Origin: Litorivivens sp041619575
Lineage (GTDB): Bacteria; Pseudomonadota; Gammaproteobacteria; Pseudomonadales; Spongiibacteraceae
Length of the DNA stretch: 5,034 nt
Assembly (NCBI GenBank): GCA_041619575.1
Contig: JBFKDP010000300.1
Coordinates: forward strand, 1-5,034
Direction of reading: 5' to 3'
In this document: positions 1 through 5,034 of the stretch, piece after piece
Layout of the letters: every line of letters starts with the position of its first letter
How positions within the stretch are numbered: the first letter of the stretch is position 1
Position numbers and translations under genes: made by a program
The notes under the pieces: model-generated
The model's input: only the letters and a program-made list of their open reading frames with translations
The model's database searches: none
What the model was told of the DNA's origin: nothing

Positions 1-1
1 A

Positions 2-322
2 GATGAGCATTACGGCGGGCAGGGCATCACTGCATGCTGCTTGCATCCGGGTGAGGTCTACACCAATATTGCCGGCAAAGGCCTGAGCGGCAATCCTGTG
101 ATAGAGGCCGTGCGGAACTTCTTCTGGCCGGTGGAAAAGCTCATGTTAATGACGCCGGAAGAAGGTGCGCAGACAACCTTATTGTGCGCAACTGCTCACG
201 GGATACGTGGCGGTAAATACTACCGCAATTGCCAGCTTGCTGAGCCCTCTGTTGAGGAGGCAGATGAACGGACGCGCCAGTCCCTGTGGCAAGCCAATCA
301 AGCCTGGCTGGCTAGTCTATAG
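2..322 (+). CDS. Short-chain dehydrogenase/reductase, C-terminal part (5' end outside window)
   Basis: The frame is open from base 2 and ends with TAG at 320-322, giving the last 106 residues of a protein whose start lies to the left. The fragment begins DEHYGGQGIT and continues into CCLHPGEVYTN, the conserved H-P-G segment that follows the last core strand in classical SDR enzymes and contacts the NAD(P) cofactor; the Thr four residues after PG is also typical. Further on, PEEGAQTTLLCAT and GGKYYRNCQ followed by a charged helix ending LWQANQAWL resemble the tail of retinol-dehydrogenase/WWOX-like SDRs. The Rossmann glycine motif and the Ser-Tyr-Lys catalytic residues are outside the window, so cofactor and substrate cannot be judged. 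It is transcribed toward the - strand genes and ends 319 bases before the stop of the PPOX-like gene. SDR assignment is firm; the subfamily is inferred. Confidence 0.88.
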   Translation, partial: DEHYGGQGITACCLHPGEVYTNIAGKGLSGNPVIEAVRNFFWPVEKLMLMTPEEGAQTTLLCATAHGIRGGKYYRNCQLAEPSVEEADERTRQSLWQANQAWLASL

Positions 323-641
323 ACGTGTTAGTTATGAAATTTTGTGTCAATAAGCAATAGCGGGCCACGCATATCACTCTACAACAGGCTATTGAACACG
401 CTCCGCTCGCGCTGTCGACAACGGCCCTGTGTTGCCTGCCCGAACCCGGTTGACTCATTCCCTTGATCCCAATGGCGAGTTGCTTCACCGGGAAGGCAGG
501 TATCTGCACTGGCGCCCTATCTACTGCACGCTGAGTGTGGCGTTGGCATTCCGGGCTTGGTTTCAGTGTGTAAAGAATTCCGAGGAGCACACGCCCTAGA
601 GGGAGCTGGATTAGTACCCATTCATGCCCGTGAGCGATAGC
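323..641. other. Convergent intergenic region with possible decayed coding sequence
   Basis: This stretch lies between two convergent stops and contains no convincing intact gene. Two open stretches on the + strand look mildly protein-like. One (361-453) includes ITLQQAIEHAPLALSTTALC; the other, in a different frame (393-599, ending TAG at 597-599), includes DPNGELLHREGRYLHWRPIY and a hydrophobic run TLSVALAFRAWFQ. Together they could be the remnant of one gene broken by a frameshift between about 393 and 453, but I recognise no family and neither stretch has a good start with a ribosome binding site. A short inverted repeat, TGAGC-GATA-GCTCA at 631-644, overlaps the stop of the PPOX-like gene; it has a five-pair stem and no T-run, so I do not call it a terminator. 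No clear Rho-independent terminator is visible for either converging gene. Confidence 0.3.
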
Positions 642-1640
642 TCAATAAAGGTTGTGCTTGTAGTCGTGATCGAGCCCCTTTTGCATCGCGCCAGGCATTG
701 CAATGGCTGCGCGGGCAACTTTTGCCTGTAGAGAGCTGTCTTTGCTGTACTTGATATGAGCCTTGAATATATCGGCGGGAATCAGATCCTTAGGCGCGTG
801 CTGCCGAGGCCACTGCGCGGCGTCTACCAGAGCCTTGCTTGCGCGGCTGAGCAAGGTGGCGGGCGATATTTTCGTGATCAACTTCGGTACTTTGCCCTGA
901 ATGGCAAATTGCTGCATCAGCTTCCTATCTGTGCAAAGCTCTGCGTGGCCGGTAATTTCAAGTATTTCATTGTGGCCGGGTATCAGCGCGAGCACACTGA
1001 CAGCTGGCTGCTCGAGTATATTGCGGAAGCTGTCAATCCGCCGATTGCCGGGCCTGTCAGCAAAACAGATGAGGTTACCTTCGCTTTGCAGCAGGGCCTC
1101 AGGGTCTCCTTTGGGGCTGACATCAGCGTGCCCGTGGCAGTTGATGGTCGCCAGCGCAAGAAAGCGGACACGTTGTAAGCACTCGGCAGTGTCAATGCGG
1201 CTTGTGTCTGTAGCTTCAGGCTGCCAGAAGTCGGAGCGGCGAAATGCCTTCGCACAATGCAGGTAGCATTCCTGCACCGCCACGCTTGCCTGTCCGTCTG
1301 CAATGTCACTCACTGTGCCGTTGACGCGCAAGGACTCATCCATGCCGCCCACCAGAAACAGGCCGCCAAATGAAAGCCCAGGCACAACAGGGCCGGGATC
1401 ATCGAGCGATGACAGTGGAATGCGAATGCATGTGGAACTCGGCGTGGAGACAAAACCGCATTCGCCGCCTGCTGCGGTGAGCTGGACACCTCCGGCATCA
1501 CCCAGAGCAAGAAAGCCAAAACGCGAGTACGACAGCCAGCGAGCGGCGTGCTCGTCAATGTGATCAATCACTTTGAGGTCGCGAGGGGCAGGCAGCCTGC
1601 CAACGCATTGCTGTACCTGATCCAGTGTCGTCAGTTTCAC
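642..1640 (-). CDS. Tandem-domain pyridoxamine 5'-phosphate oxidase-like (PPOX) FMN-binding protein, MSMEG_1061-like
   Basis: This 332-residue protein appears to be two PPOX split-barrel domains in tandem. The C-terminal half (about 155-300) carries signatures of the MSMEG_1061-type PPOX flavoproteins: FLALATI, ADVSPKGDP (172-180), the basic ADRPGNRRIDSFRNILEQP (194-212) expected near the flavin phosphate, then IPGHNEILEITGHAEL. The N-terminal half (about 20-140) aligns with it in outline: FGFLALGDAGG, then FLVGGMDESLRVNGTVSDI matching LIPGHNEILEITGHAEL, then YLHCAKAFRRSDFW matching LLSRASKALVDAAQW. It lacks equivalents of DVSPKGD and RPGNRR. Single-domain members are about 200 residues, so 332 fits a duplication. 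Flavin binding is a family expectation; substrate and reaction are unknown. The start is GTG at 1640, chosen because a perfect AGGAGG lies six bases upstream. It follows ytoQ by 66 bases and is probably co-transcribed with it. No signal peptide or membrane segment is seen. Confidence 0.8.
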   Translation of the reverse strand: MKLTTLDQVQQCVGRLPAPRDLKVIDHIDEHAARWLSYSRFGFLALGDAGGVQLTAAGGECGFVSTPSSTCIRIPLSSLDDPGPVVPGLSFGGLFLVGGMDESLRVNGTVSDIADGQASVAVQECYLHCAKAFRRSDFWQPEATDTSRIDTAECLQRVRFLALATINCHGHADVSPKGDPEALLQSEGNLICFADRPGNRRIDSFRNILEQPAVSVLALIPGHNEILEITGHAELCTDRKLMQQFAIQGKVPKLITKISPATLLSRASKALVDAAQWPRQHAPKDLIPADIFKAHIKYSKDSSLQAKVARAAIAMPGAMQKGLDHDYKHNLY

Positions 1641-1646
1641 AGACCG

Positions 1647-1652
1647 CCTCCT
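1647..1652 (-). promoter_or_regulatory. Strong ribosome binding site (AGGAGG) fixing the GTG start of the PPOX-like gene
   Basis: Read on the - strand, AGGAGG is followed by six bases (CGGTCT) and then GTG at 1640. A full Shine-Dalgarno match at ideal spacing decides the non-ATG start and implies efficient translation. Confidence 0.85.
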
Positions 1653-1706
1653 ATGAGTGCCTAATCGAATCGGTATTAGAGAGCCAAGCCTTGCCTGCAG
1701 CTCATA

Positions 1707-2147
1707 CTACTCGTTGACGATGTACTTCAAAATTTCAATCACCTGATCGGTAGTCGTAGCCCAGGCCAGAGCGGCTGCGTCGACTTCCTTGAGGGGGTGA
1801 ATAATCTCCTCACCGTGCAAAGTGATATAGGGCGTGCCCATTGCAGCGCAGTAGCCCGCATCAAAGGCCGCATTCCACTGCTTGTATTTATCGCCAAAGC
1901 GAATGATTGCAACATCGCATTGCTCAATCAGCGTTTTGGTGCGGATGGCGTTGACCTTGGCAGATTTGTGATCGCGCCAGAAGGGCTTTTCTTCTGGACC
2001 CAGTACATCGCCGGCAGCGTCGCTGGATTCATGGTCAGTGTTGGCTGAGGTGAATGCAATGGCCAGATTTTGCTCGTGGCAGCCGCGAATGATTTGCTCG
2101 CGCCAGTCGGTATGAATTTCGCCTGAAAGGTACACGCTAAATGACAC
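1707..2147 (-). CDS. ytoQ: YtoQ family protein
   Basis: The 146-residue product is a full-length member of the small YtoQ family. The N-terminal VYLSGEIHTDWRE (5-17) is a hallmark, followed by SANTDHESSDAAGDVLG (34-50), FWRDHKSAKVNAIRT (56-70) and a C-terminal GDKYKQWNAAFDAGYCAAMG block (85-104) leading to TPYITLH. The layout, with an N-terminal strand-glycine turn and the AFDAGYCAAMGTP segment, resembles nucleoside 2-deoxyribosyltransferase-like folds, so binding of a nucleotide or related small molecule is a reasonable guess. To my knowledge the function of YtoQ is not established. The start is GTG at 2147: the conserved N-terminus begins almost at once after it, and AGAGG lies ten bases upstream. 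The protein is soluble, with no signal peptide. It lies 93 bases downstream of the 267-residue gene, with a candidate promoter in the gap, and 66 bases upstream of the PPOX-like gene. Confidence 0.92.
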   Translation of the reverse strand: MSFSVYLSGEIHTDWREQIIRGCHEQNLAIAFTSANTDHESSDAAGDVLGPEEKPFWRDHKSAKVNAIRTKTLIEQCDVAIIRFGDKYKQWNAAFDAGYCAAMGTPYITLHGEEIIHPLKEVDAAALAWATTTDQVIEILKYIVNE

Positions 2148-2180
2148 GGGTTTGTCGCCTCTGTTGAAGGGTGAGGGGCG

Positions 2181-2210
2181 ATTCTAGCGTATTTGGCAGC
2201 TAAGGGTTAA
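2181..2210 (-). promoter_or_regulatory. Candidate sigma70-type promoter for ytoQ and the PPOX-like gene
   Basis: On the - strand, TTAACC (2205-2210, four of six bases matching TTGACA) is separated by 18 bases from TAGAAT (2181-2186, five of six matching TATAAT). Initiation would fall near 2174, leaving a leader of about 27 bases that contains the AGAGG ribosome binding site (2158-2162) ahead of the GTG start at 2147. The position between two genes of the same strand is sensible, but this is a consensus match by eye only. Confidence 0.45.
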
Positions 2211-2240
2211 ATGGCGCAGGTTCGTTTAGGCAATGGTGGT

Positions 2241-3044
2241 TTATAACTCATCGAGATAGCGGTCGGTGCCAGGTATGGTAGGGATAAACGGGGCTGAATA
2301 TATCAGCTTGGCTGAGACATTGCTTTCAAGATCATTGATAAACGGTAGCCATCCACTGTCGGGGCTCCTATCAAAAAAATGAAGCAGTAAGCTGCGGCGC
2401 TGTCTTTGCTGCTCAGGTACACGGGGGACATAGTCGGGAACGGACTCTGGTAGCGGCAGCGCTTCGAAACAGAGGGAGAGCTGGGCTGCGTAACCTTGAT
2501 CCATGCCTTGTAAAGCACTGCAAAGTTGCTGGTGCAGTTGGGCAGGGGTAGTAGAGTCCGTGCGCTCAAATACGCTGAGGGCAAGGCCTTGAAAGGGATG
2601 ATCGAGCGCTAGCTCTACGGGTACACCATCTGGATCGCGACTCACATGCCATTGAAATTGATAGAATCCAGACGAAATATTCTCCCGTGGTGGCGACATT
2701 CGACCTTGGGCGTTGAGTGTGTGAACCTGAGCAATAGACCATTCAAGCGCCTGCGTGTAAGCACCATCGAGTATCCAGTAGGTGGCGAGAAATGACCCTT
2801 TACCGATGTGGGGTGTAAAGTCAGATCGCTCTGGCTTTCGCAGGCTTTTTAGCCTACGAGTAGCCAGCCAGCGCTTGCCAGAGAAGAAATTGGCCCCGAC
2901 CATGCATCCCGCGTAGAAGTGATCGCGTTCATACCATCGGTTGAAGCTATGTACGGTGCCCGGCGCTGGCTCTAGCAAAGTGAGCAGCATGGACCCCAGC
3001 TTTACCTCGGGTACGTCGGGGTTCAGTGAAACTGATTGGACCAT
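2241..3044 (-). CDS. Uncharacterised protein, possible EthD-like/dimeric alpha-beta barrel, linked to the Rieske oxygenase
   Basis: This 267-residue protein starts with ATG at 3044 and stops with TAA at 2241. I do not recognise a named family with certainty. The N-terminal part has a strand (GSMLLTLLEPAPG, 17-29) followed by FNRWYERDHFYAGCMVG (34-50), a Tyr-x2-Asp-His arrangement reminiscent of EthD-like and other ferredoxin-fold barrel proteins. Later come FYQFQWHVSRDPDGVPVELA (127-146), LALSVFERTD (154-163) and, after a helix, LLLHFFDRSPDSG (219-231). The recurring strand-then-acidic-turn pattern suggests two or more ferredoxin-like units, which would suit a small-molecule-binding or isomerase-like role. 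No signal peptide, membrane helix or clear metal-binding cluster is seen. It begins only 15 bases after the Rieske stop with a weak Shine-Dalgarno (GGGCG), so it is almost certainly co-transcribed and perhaps translationally coupled. That linkage, not its sequence, is the best clue: an accessory or next-step role in the same pathway. Confidence 0.72.
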   Translation of the reverse strand: MVQSVSLNPDVPEVKLGSMLLTLLEPAPGTVHSFNRWYERDHFYAGCMVGANFFSGKRWLATRRLKSLRKPERSDFTPHIGKGSFLATYWILDGAYTQALEWSIAQVHTLNAQGRMSPPRENISSGFYQFQWHVSRDPDGVPVELALDHPFQGLALSVFERTDSTTPAQLHQQLCSALQGMDQGYAAQLSLCFEALPLPESVPDYVPRVPEQQRQRRSLLLHFFDRSPDSGWLPFINDLESNVSAKLIYSAPFIPTIPGTDRYLDEL

Positions 3045-3059
3045 CAGCGCCCGCAGTCT

Positions 3060-4049
3060 CTATATCTGCCGGGTGTCGAAGTCGACATAAAACTGGCTGT
3101 ACCATTTCCTGAATTTTGCTATTGGCCCGTCGCCATCACACAAGATCGGCAGCGGGCGATAGATCTTGTTCTCCCAAATCGGCCTGTCTTCGGCCAGCTG
3201 GCCAACGATGTTGGCAATGATGGCGGCATTTACCCCCCCTTTTTTAACCTCGCCATCCACCTTCGGCTGGGTAAACGCAAAACGCACATGTACGGTTTCA
3301 TCGTCGATGGGAGTCGTCATCCCCATAAGGAAGGTGTCGGCAATACCTTCAAATTTGGTAAATCCCTGTCCCGGTCCGACCTTTCCGGTATGGATGGCGC
3401 CATCAACTTCACCACGGGGTGTCGGCATTTTCGCCTTTTGCAGACCACGCACAGTAATGCCATCGTAGGTGGTCTCCCACTCAGGGAAGCTGGCTGTGCG
3501 GTGCACGTACTTAAAGTGCGCAGGATCTGCTGCGTTCTCAGCCATTTCCTGGGGATGTGTATTGAATTGCCATTCGTATCGATCCAGTGGCGCCCAGTCG
3601 TCGCTATTGGCTTCTTCGTGCCCGAGTACATCCCACATTGGCTCTTTCCCCTCGGGGTGATACCAGGCCCAGATCACCTGGTTAACCTCTGAAACTGGGA
3701 AGGATTTAAGACACTGCCGGTCGCGAATCTTAGGTGGCATGTTGGTGGCATAGGGAACGTCGGTGCATTCACCGTTTCCATTAAATTTCCATGCGTGAAA
3801 CGGACAGACGATGGACTCGCCTTCTATACGTCCTCCGCCGTCCTTATTGCCGTGAATACCGTAGCCTAGATGTGCGCCAAGATGAGGGCAGTAGGCCTCT
3901 AACAAAACCGGCTGTCCCGATTCAGTGCGAAACAGCACCAGATCCTGATTGAAATAACGTACGGCTTTGGATTGGCCAACTTCGAGCTCGTCAGCGTAAG
4001 CGACGACATACCAACCGAAGGGAAGAGGCATTGGGAAGCGTTTGGTCAT
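3060..4049 (-). CDS. Rieske [2Fe-2S] non-heme iron oxygenase, KshA-like terminal oxygenase
   Basis: The 329-residue protein has an N-terminal Rieske domain and a C-terminal catalytic domain, the usual layout of terminal oxygenases that insert oxygen into aromatic, steroid or other hydrophobic substrates using electrons from a separate reductase. Counting from the chosen ATG, the [2Fe-2S] ligands are C54-P-H56 (YCPHLGAHLG) and C82-P-F-H85 (VCPFHAWKFNGNGEC). The mononuclear iron site is ENAADPAHFKYVH: bridging D175 and ligands H178 and H183, with D288 (AEDRPIWENK) the likely third ligand. FPMPLPFGWYVVAYADEL at the N-terminus is typical. The shape and the EDxxIWENK segment are closest to 3-ketosteroid 9-alpha-hydroxylase oxygenase (KshA), but the substrate is not known. 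A GTG at 4058 is possible; I chose ATG at 4049 because AAGGTG lies six bases upstream. The Nudix gene is 51 bases upstream and the 267-residue gene 15 bases downstream. No reductase or ferredoxin gene is in the window. Confidence 0.93.
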   Translation of the reverse strand: MTKRFPMPLPFGWYVVAYADELEVGQSKAVRYFNQDLVLFRTESGQPVLLEAYCPHLGAHLGYGIHGNKDGGGRIEGESIVCPFHAWKFNGNGECTDVPYATNMPPKIRDRQCLKSFPVSEVNQVIWAWYHPEGKEPMWDVLGHEEANSDDWAPLDRYEWQFNTHPQEMAENAADPAHFKYVHRTASFPEWETTYDGITVRGLQKAKMPTPRGEVDGAIHTGKVGPGQGFTKFEGIADTFLMGMTTPIDDETVHVRFAFTQPKVDGEVKKGGVNAAIIANIVGQLAEDRPIWENKIYRPLPILCDGDGPIAKFRKWYSQFYVDFDTRQI

Positions 4050-4055
4050 CAGTAT

Positions 4056-4061
4056 CACCTT
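4056..4061 (-). promoter_or_regulatory. Ribosome binding site (AAGGTG) deciding the Rieske start
   Basis: On the - strand AAGGTG is followed by six bases and ATG at 4049. The alternative upstream GTG (4056-4058) lies inside this site and has no Shine-Dalgarno of its own, so the ATG start is preferred. Confidence 0.65.
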
Positions 4062-4074
4062 ATTGATTATGAAT

Positions 4075-4089
4075 ATGAAAAGTTTTCAT
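4075..4089. promoter_or_regulatory. Perfect 15-bp palindrome, candidate operator upstream of the Rieske gene
   Basis: ATGAAAAGTTTTCAT is a perfect inverted repeat with seven-base arms around one central base. GAAT at 4071-4074 and ATTC at 4088-4091 extend the symmetry if a two-base offset is allowed. Its centre is 33 bases upstream of the Rieske ATG, in the 51-base gap after the Nudix stop. It is AT-rich with no T-run after a GC stem, so it is a poor terminator but a good shape for a dimeric repressor or activator site. A CATAAT at 4062-4067 could be a -10 element, but I find no matching -35 box. The regulator is unknown. Confidence 0.4.
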
Positions 4090-4100
4090 TCTGGTGGCGT

Positions 4101-4694
4101 TTACCCTGTGCTTTTATCATGGGGACTGTTTTGAACTTTTTCTAAACCGTGTTGACGTCGCGAAAATTCGCCCAGATAGGTATTGAAGTCACCTGTGGCT
4201 ATGTCCCGGTAAAAATCACGCATGTAGTTTTCTGTATCGGGGTAGGCAAGTGACTCCCACGGAGCATTGCCTACAGTAAGAAAGGCAAGCTGCTGAACTT
4301 CATTACTCGGCGGCGTCAGATCACACTCGGGATGAAAGCAACGAAAGACCACATAAACCTCGTTAATAAAGGTCAATGAACTCAATACGCATAGATTGAG
4401 TTGATTCGGGTCGACAATAAGTCCGGTTTCTTCAGACAGTTCCCTGACGGCTGCTTGCTGCAGGCTTTCACCTTGTTCCATAAAGCCTGCCGGCATGGCC
4501 CATAAGCCCTTGCCGGGGGACAGACCACGTCGAATCCAGAGAATTTTAGAATCACTGTGCACTATGCAAGACACCAGAATACGTGGGTTGGTGTAATGAA
4601 TGTGATGACACTGCGGGCATGTCTCCCGCAGCCGGTCGTCTTCTGGAGGTCGCTGAAGGATTAGTTCGTGACCACAGTGGTAGCAATAGCCCAT
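4101..4694 (-). CDS. Nudix hydrolase with N-terminal zinc ribbon
   Basis: The 197-residue product begins MGYCYHCGHEL and has an N-terminal zinc ribbon with C4-x2-C7 and C26-x2-C29 (CPQCHHIHYTNPRI), the Nudix_N_2 type, followed by a Nudix domain. The Nudix box is complete at 70-92: G-x5-E-x7-R-E-L-x-E-E-x-G-L (GFMEQGESLQQAAVRELSEE, then TGL), with the glutamates that bind the catalytic metal present. Such enzymes hydrolyse nucleoside diphosphates linked to another group, for example ADP-ribose or nucleotide cofactors; the substrate here cannot be read. The frame stays open upstream to 4808, but those residues overlap the acyl-CoA synthetase gene and precede the conserved zinc ribbon, so ATG at 4694 is chosen. 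No clear Shine-Dalgarno precedes it, and the stop of the synthetase is 22 bases upstream, which suggests translation by reinitiation within an operon. The last 20 or so residues are polar and probably disordered. Confidence 0.93.
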   Translation of the reverse strand: MGYCYHCGHELILQRPPEDDRLRETCPQCHHIHYTNPRILVSCIVHSDSKILWIRRGLSPGKGLWAMPAGFMEQGESLQQAAVRELSEETGLIVDPNQLNLCVLSSLTFINEVYVVFRCFHPECDLTPPSNEVQQLAFLTVGNAPWESLAYPDTENYMRDFYRDIATGDFNTYLGEFSRRQHGLEKVQNSPHDKSTG

Positions 4695-4716
4695 GGTGTA
4701 ATTATGCTGACAGCAG

Positions 4717-5034
4717 CTAGGCCGTTGCGTAGAGATTTTTAATCTCACGTCGAAGCAATTTGCCTTTGCCTCCGGAGTTGTCATTGTTGTGCGGAAGTTC
4801 GTCGGCAATCACAATGCGATCGGGTACAGCTTCTGCTGGCAACATTTGCTTGAGCTGTTCGAGTAATGAGTGTTCGTTCAGATCATTGTTAACGGTAACG
4901 GCTAGCAGGATTCTTTGCTCGCCATCGGTGTTATCAATACCCACAGCACCGGCTTCAACAACGCCGGCAATGCCCAATGCGGCGTCTTCTATTTCAAGTG
5001 GCTGAATGAATTTTCCACCTCGAGCGATGGCATC
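4717..5034 (-). CDS. AMP-forming acyl-CoA synthetase/ligase, C-terminal domain (5' part outside window)
   Basis: The frame is open from the right edge to TAG at 4717-4719, giving the last 105 residues of a larger protein. They match the mobile C-terminal domain of the ANL superfamily (AMP-binding_C): DAIARGGKFIQPLEIEDAAL corresponds to the A8 hinge region (usually D-x-I-x-x-G-G-x-x-I-x-P-x-E-I-E), IAGVVEAGAVGI is the following strand, and GKGKLLRREIKNLYA near the end is the A10 motif whose lysine (K92 of the fragment) activates the acyl group. The family makes acyl-CoA thioesters through an acyl-AMP intermediate. The residues before the A10 lysine (LPHNNDNSGGKGK) lack the common P-x-T pattern. 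The substrate-binding N-terminal domain is outside the window, so chain type cannot be judged; a ligase acting in another pathway is possible. The Nudix gene follows after 22 bases. Confidence 0.88.
   Translation of the reverse strand, partial: DAIARGGKFIQPLEIEDAALGIAGVVEAGAVGIDNTDGEQRILLAVTVNNDLNEHSLLEQLKQMLPAEAVPDRIVIADELPHNNDNSGGKGKLLRREIKNLYATA

Noticed and set aside
312..590. 92-codon open frame on the - strand in the intergenic region
   Set aside because: It overlaps the SDR stop, has composition rich in Cys, Ala and Arg without domain-like pattern, and lacks a convincing ribosome binding site.
631..644. TGAGC-GATA-GCTCA hairpin at the PPOX-like stop codon
   Set aside because: The stem is five pairs and no T-run follows on the - strand, so it does not qualify as a Rho-independent terminator.
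756..1178. 140-codon open frame on the + strand
   Set aside because: It is antisense to the conserved C-terminal half of the PPOX-like gene and shows no family signature.
1661..1679. Inverted repeat CTAAT...ATTAG between ytoQ and the PPOX-like gene
   Set aside because: Only the outer five bases pair and the centre is not symmetric; such a match is expected by chance in a window this size.
3036..3692. 218-codon open frame on the + strand
   Set aside because: It lies opposite the Rieske gene, whose cluster and iron-binding motifs are unmistakable; the + strand translation has no recognisable domain and no ribosome binding site.
4695..4808. N-terminal extension of the Nudix gene to an upstream start
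   Set aside because: The extension overlaps the end of the acyl-CoA synthetase gene in another frame and precedes the conserved zinc ribbon, which normally starts the protein.

Overview
The window (about 50% GC by eye) looks like chromosomal DNA of an aerobic heterotrophic proteobacterium, most plausibly a gammaproteobacterium. This rests on the gene content (YtoQ protein, zinc-ribbon Nudix hydrolase, KshA-like Rieske oxygenase, acyl-CoA ligase), the compact spacing and the Shine-Dalgarno sequences. It is an inference; there is no rRNA or other phylogenetic marker here. I see no tRNA, rRNA, CRISPR array, insertion sequence or phage gene.

Layout: the 3' end of a short-chain dehydrogenase/reductase (SDR) gene enters from the left on the + strand and stops at 322. 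Positions 323-641 hold no convincing intact gene, only two short frame-shifted open stretches that may be decayed coding sequence. Everything to the right is on the - strand, so the SDR and the rest converge. In transcription order from the right edge these are: the C-terminal part of an AMP-forming acyl-CoA synthetase (stop at 4717), a zinc-ribbon Nudix hydrolase (4101-4694), a Rieske non-heme iron oxygenase (3060-4049), a 267-residue protein of uncertain function (2241-3044), a YtoQ-family protein (1707-2147) and a tandem-domain PPOX/FMN-binding-like protein (642-1640).

The first four - strand genes are separated by only 22, 51 and 15 bases and probably form one transcription unit. A perfect 15-bp palindrome just upstream of the Rieske gene is a candidate operator and could mark an internal regulated start. 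A fair sigma70-like promoter lies between the 267-residue gene and ytoQ, so ytoQ and the PPOX gene probably form a second, separately started unit.

Taken together, an acyl-CoA ligase, a Rieske oxygenase, an SDR and a flavin-type protein suggest breakdown of hydrophobic, ring-containing or fatty-acid-like compounds (steroid- or terpenoid-like substrates are one possibility). No substrate can be read from the sequence. The most interesting points are the Rieske oxygenase with its tightly linked uncharacterised partner, the palindrome in front of it, and the duplicated PPOX protein whose N-terminal copy has lost the signature motifs kept by the C-terminal copy.
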